Of a stretch of DNA of 64,000 nucleotides, positions 62,893 to 64,000 are shown one piece after another (position 1 is the stretch's first letter; each line of letters begins with the position of its first letter). The stretch is from Aliiroseovarius sp. F20344 (GTDB lineage Bacteria > Pseudomonadota > Alphaproteobacteria > Rhodobacterales > Rhodobacteraceae), in the NCBI RefSeq assembly GCF_023016155.1, contig NZ_JALKBG010000006.1, positions 434,001 to 498,000 on the forward strand, read 5' to 3'. Below the pieces are notes generated by a model. That model made no database searches. It was not told where the DNA came from and was given only the letters and a program-made list of their open reading frames with translations. Both the position numbers and the translations under genes were made by a program.

Positions 62893-64000
62893 ATGATGAA
62901 CCTAGCTGATCATCCCGGCCGATACGAACTGGCGAACGAGCTACACGCCCGCCCGTCACCGGCCCTGTCCGCGCCTGGAACGGCTGTCTATCTGGCGATC
63001 AAGCGCCCAGATCATGCGGCCAATCGCGACCGCGAGGCTGACCGCGCACATTTGATTGCGCTGCTGGATCGTTTCGGCGCGCCGCATCCAAGCCCCGGTG
63101 CCAACCACTATTTCGGCGAAATCGGCCGCTATCACTTGAAGTGGGAACAGCATAACGAGTTTGTCAGCTATACTGTGTTCAGCGATGGCATCTCGTCCCG
63201 TGCATTTGATCCGGCTGCCTTTGATGTTTTCCCCGACGAATGGCTGGCAGATGCACCCGGCGCGCGTATCACATCCGCCCATATCCGTGTTCAACAGATG
63301 CCAGGCACGGAAAAGGAAATGGACAAGCTGGTGCGCGAATGGTTCGTGTCCGAAAGTATTGCTTCAAACTGGGTTCTGGATCGCGCTGCGATGGTCGCTG
63401 GTGATTTTCGCATCGATCCGGCAGGGCACATGCGTCTGGTCGCGTTCATCAGTGAAAGTACAAGCAAGCGACGCATCGGACGAATTGTCCAGCGTTTGTG
63501 CGAAATTGAAACCTATAAGACCATGTCGATGCTGGGGTTTCCGGTTGCGCAGGAGATTCACCGAAAGTTGCGAAACTTGGATGGGGAGCTGACGCATCTG
63601 GTAGGTGCCATGACTCGCGGTGACGAGTTGCCAGATAATACCCTGCGCGAGCTATTGACTATTTCTTCTGAGTTGGAAGAATTAATGGCATCAACCTCTT
63701 TCAGGATGGGTGCCACCCGCGCTTATGAAGCCATCCTGAACCAACGTATCGATGTGCTGCGTGAAGAGCGTTTCCGGGGTCGTCAGACTCTAAGCGAGTT
63801 TATGATGCGCCGCTATGACCCTGCCATGCGCACAACAAAAAGTGCAGCGGCACAGTTGGAGAATATGGCTGGTCGTGCCGCGCGGGCGGGGGAGCTTCTG
63901 CGCACGCGCGTTGATGTGGAACGGGCAGAGCAGAACCAGGCGCTTTTGGAAAGCATGGACAAGCGGGCGCAATTGCAGCTTCGGCTGCAGGAAACGGTCG
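62893..64000 (+). CDS. DUF3422 family protein (3'-truncated by window edge)
   Basis: The frame starts at ATG 62893 (or 62896) after AGAGGAGA and is still open at the window end, giving 369 residues. The N-terminus NLADHPGRYELANELHARPSP and the later LDRAAMVAGDFRIDPAGHMRLV and KTMSMLGFPVAQEI are typical of DUF3422, a family widespread in Proteobacteria. The later part is rich in charged helices (from about residue 230) that look like coiled coils; DUF3422 proteins usually carry C-terminal membrane helices, which would lie beyond the window. Function unknown. Confidence 0.82.
   Translation, partial: MMNLADHPGRYELANELHARPSPALSAPGTAVYLAIKRPDHAANRDREADRAHLIALLDRFGAPHPSPGANHYFGEIGRYHLKWEQHNEFVSYTVFSDGISSRAFDPAAFDVFPDEWLADAPGARITSAHIRVQQMPGTEKEMDKLVREWFVSESIASNWVLDRAAMVAGDFRIDPAGHMRLVAFISESTSKRRIGRIVQRLCEIETYKTMSMLGFPVAQEIHRKLRNLDGELTHLVGAMTRGDELPDNTLRELLTISSELEELMASTSFRMGATRAYEAILNQRIDVLREERFRGRQTLSEFMMRRYDPAMRTTKSAAAQLENMAGRAARAGELLRTRVDVERAEQNQALLESMDKRAQLQLRLQETV

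Overview
The window looks like chromosomal DNA of a marine-type alphaproteobacterium of the order Rhodobacterales (Roseobacter group). The reasons are the gene orders tol-pal/tilS/ftsH and mraZ-rsmH-ftsL-ftsI-murE-murF-mraY-murD, the fhs/folD one-carbon genes, a Tad pilus cluster, and two small-RNA loci that are hallmarks of Rhodobacter relatives: a DUF1127 gene followed by eight CCTCCTCCC hairpins (CcsR type) and a terminated leader in front of mraZ (UpsM type). No rRNA, tRNA, IS element, prophage or CRISPR array was recognised.

Layout. 1-9 kb: the 3' end of ybgC, then tolQ-tolR-tolA-(small ORF)-tolB-pal-cpoB, tilS and ftsH. 9-15 kb: a membrane-anchored serine hydrolase, a MOSC protein, then fhs, two folD paralogues and two tiny membrane ORFs between them. 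15-20 kb: an AT-rich SUKH-like orphan, a crotonase, a hotdog thioesterase and the pdeM/DEXH-helicase DNA-repair pair. 20-24 kb: a DUF4405 membrane protein, an AAA ATPase and a GT-C-like membrane protein. 24-35 kb: a Tad (Flp) pilus cluster on the minus strand. 35-41 kb: a lytic transglycosylase divergent from flp and overlapping a HAD-UbiA fusion, facing a DprE2-like/DprE1-like/UPF0104-type operon; together these resemble the decaprenyl-phosphoryl-arabinose pathway. 41-50 kb: a PQQ-type sugar dehydrogenase, scoAB, a poly-aspartate secreted protein with a membrane LuxR-type regulator, topA, uvrD and a homocysteine methyltransferase homologue. 50.8-51.4 kb: the DUF1127/CcsR locus. 51.9-53 kb: mrp. 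53-62.8 kb: the division and cell-wall cluster with its UpsM-like leader. The window ends inside a DUF3422 gene.

How the genes work together. tol-pal and dcw both serve envelope constriction and peptidoglycan synthesis. fhs and FolD interconvert formate, formyl-, methenyl- and methylene-tetrahydrofolate. The Tad genes encode a prepilin peptidase, a motor ATPase, platform proteins, a secretin and one Flp pilin. The most intriguing reading is that the arabinose-lipid genes, which start in an operon divergent from flp around a perfect CtrA-type box, supply a sugar donor for the pilus or another surface structure, with the GT-C-like protein at 22.3 kb as a candidate transferase. That link is an inference. 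A second notable point is FolD1, whose catalytic lysine and predicted NADP-contact residues are replaced.
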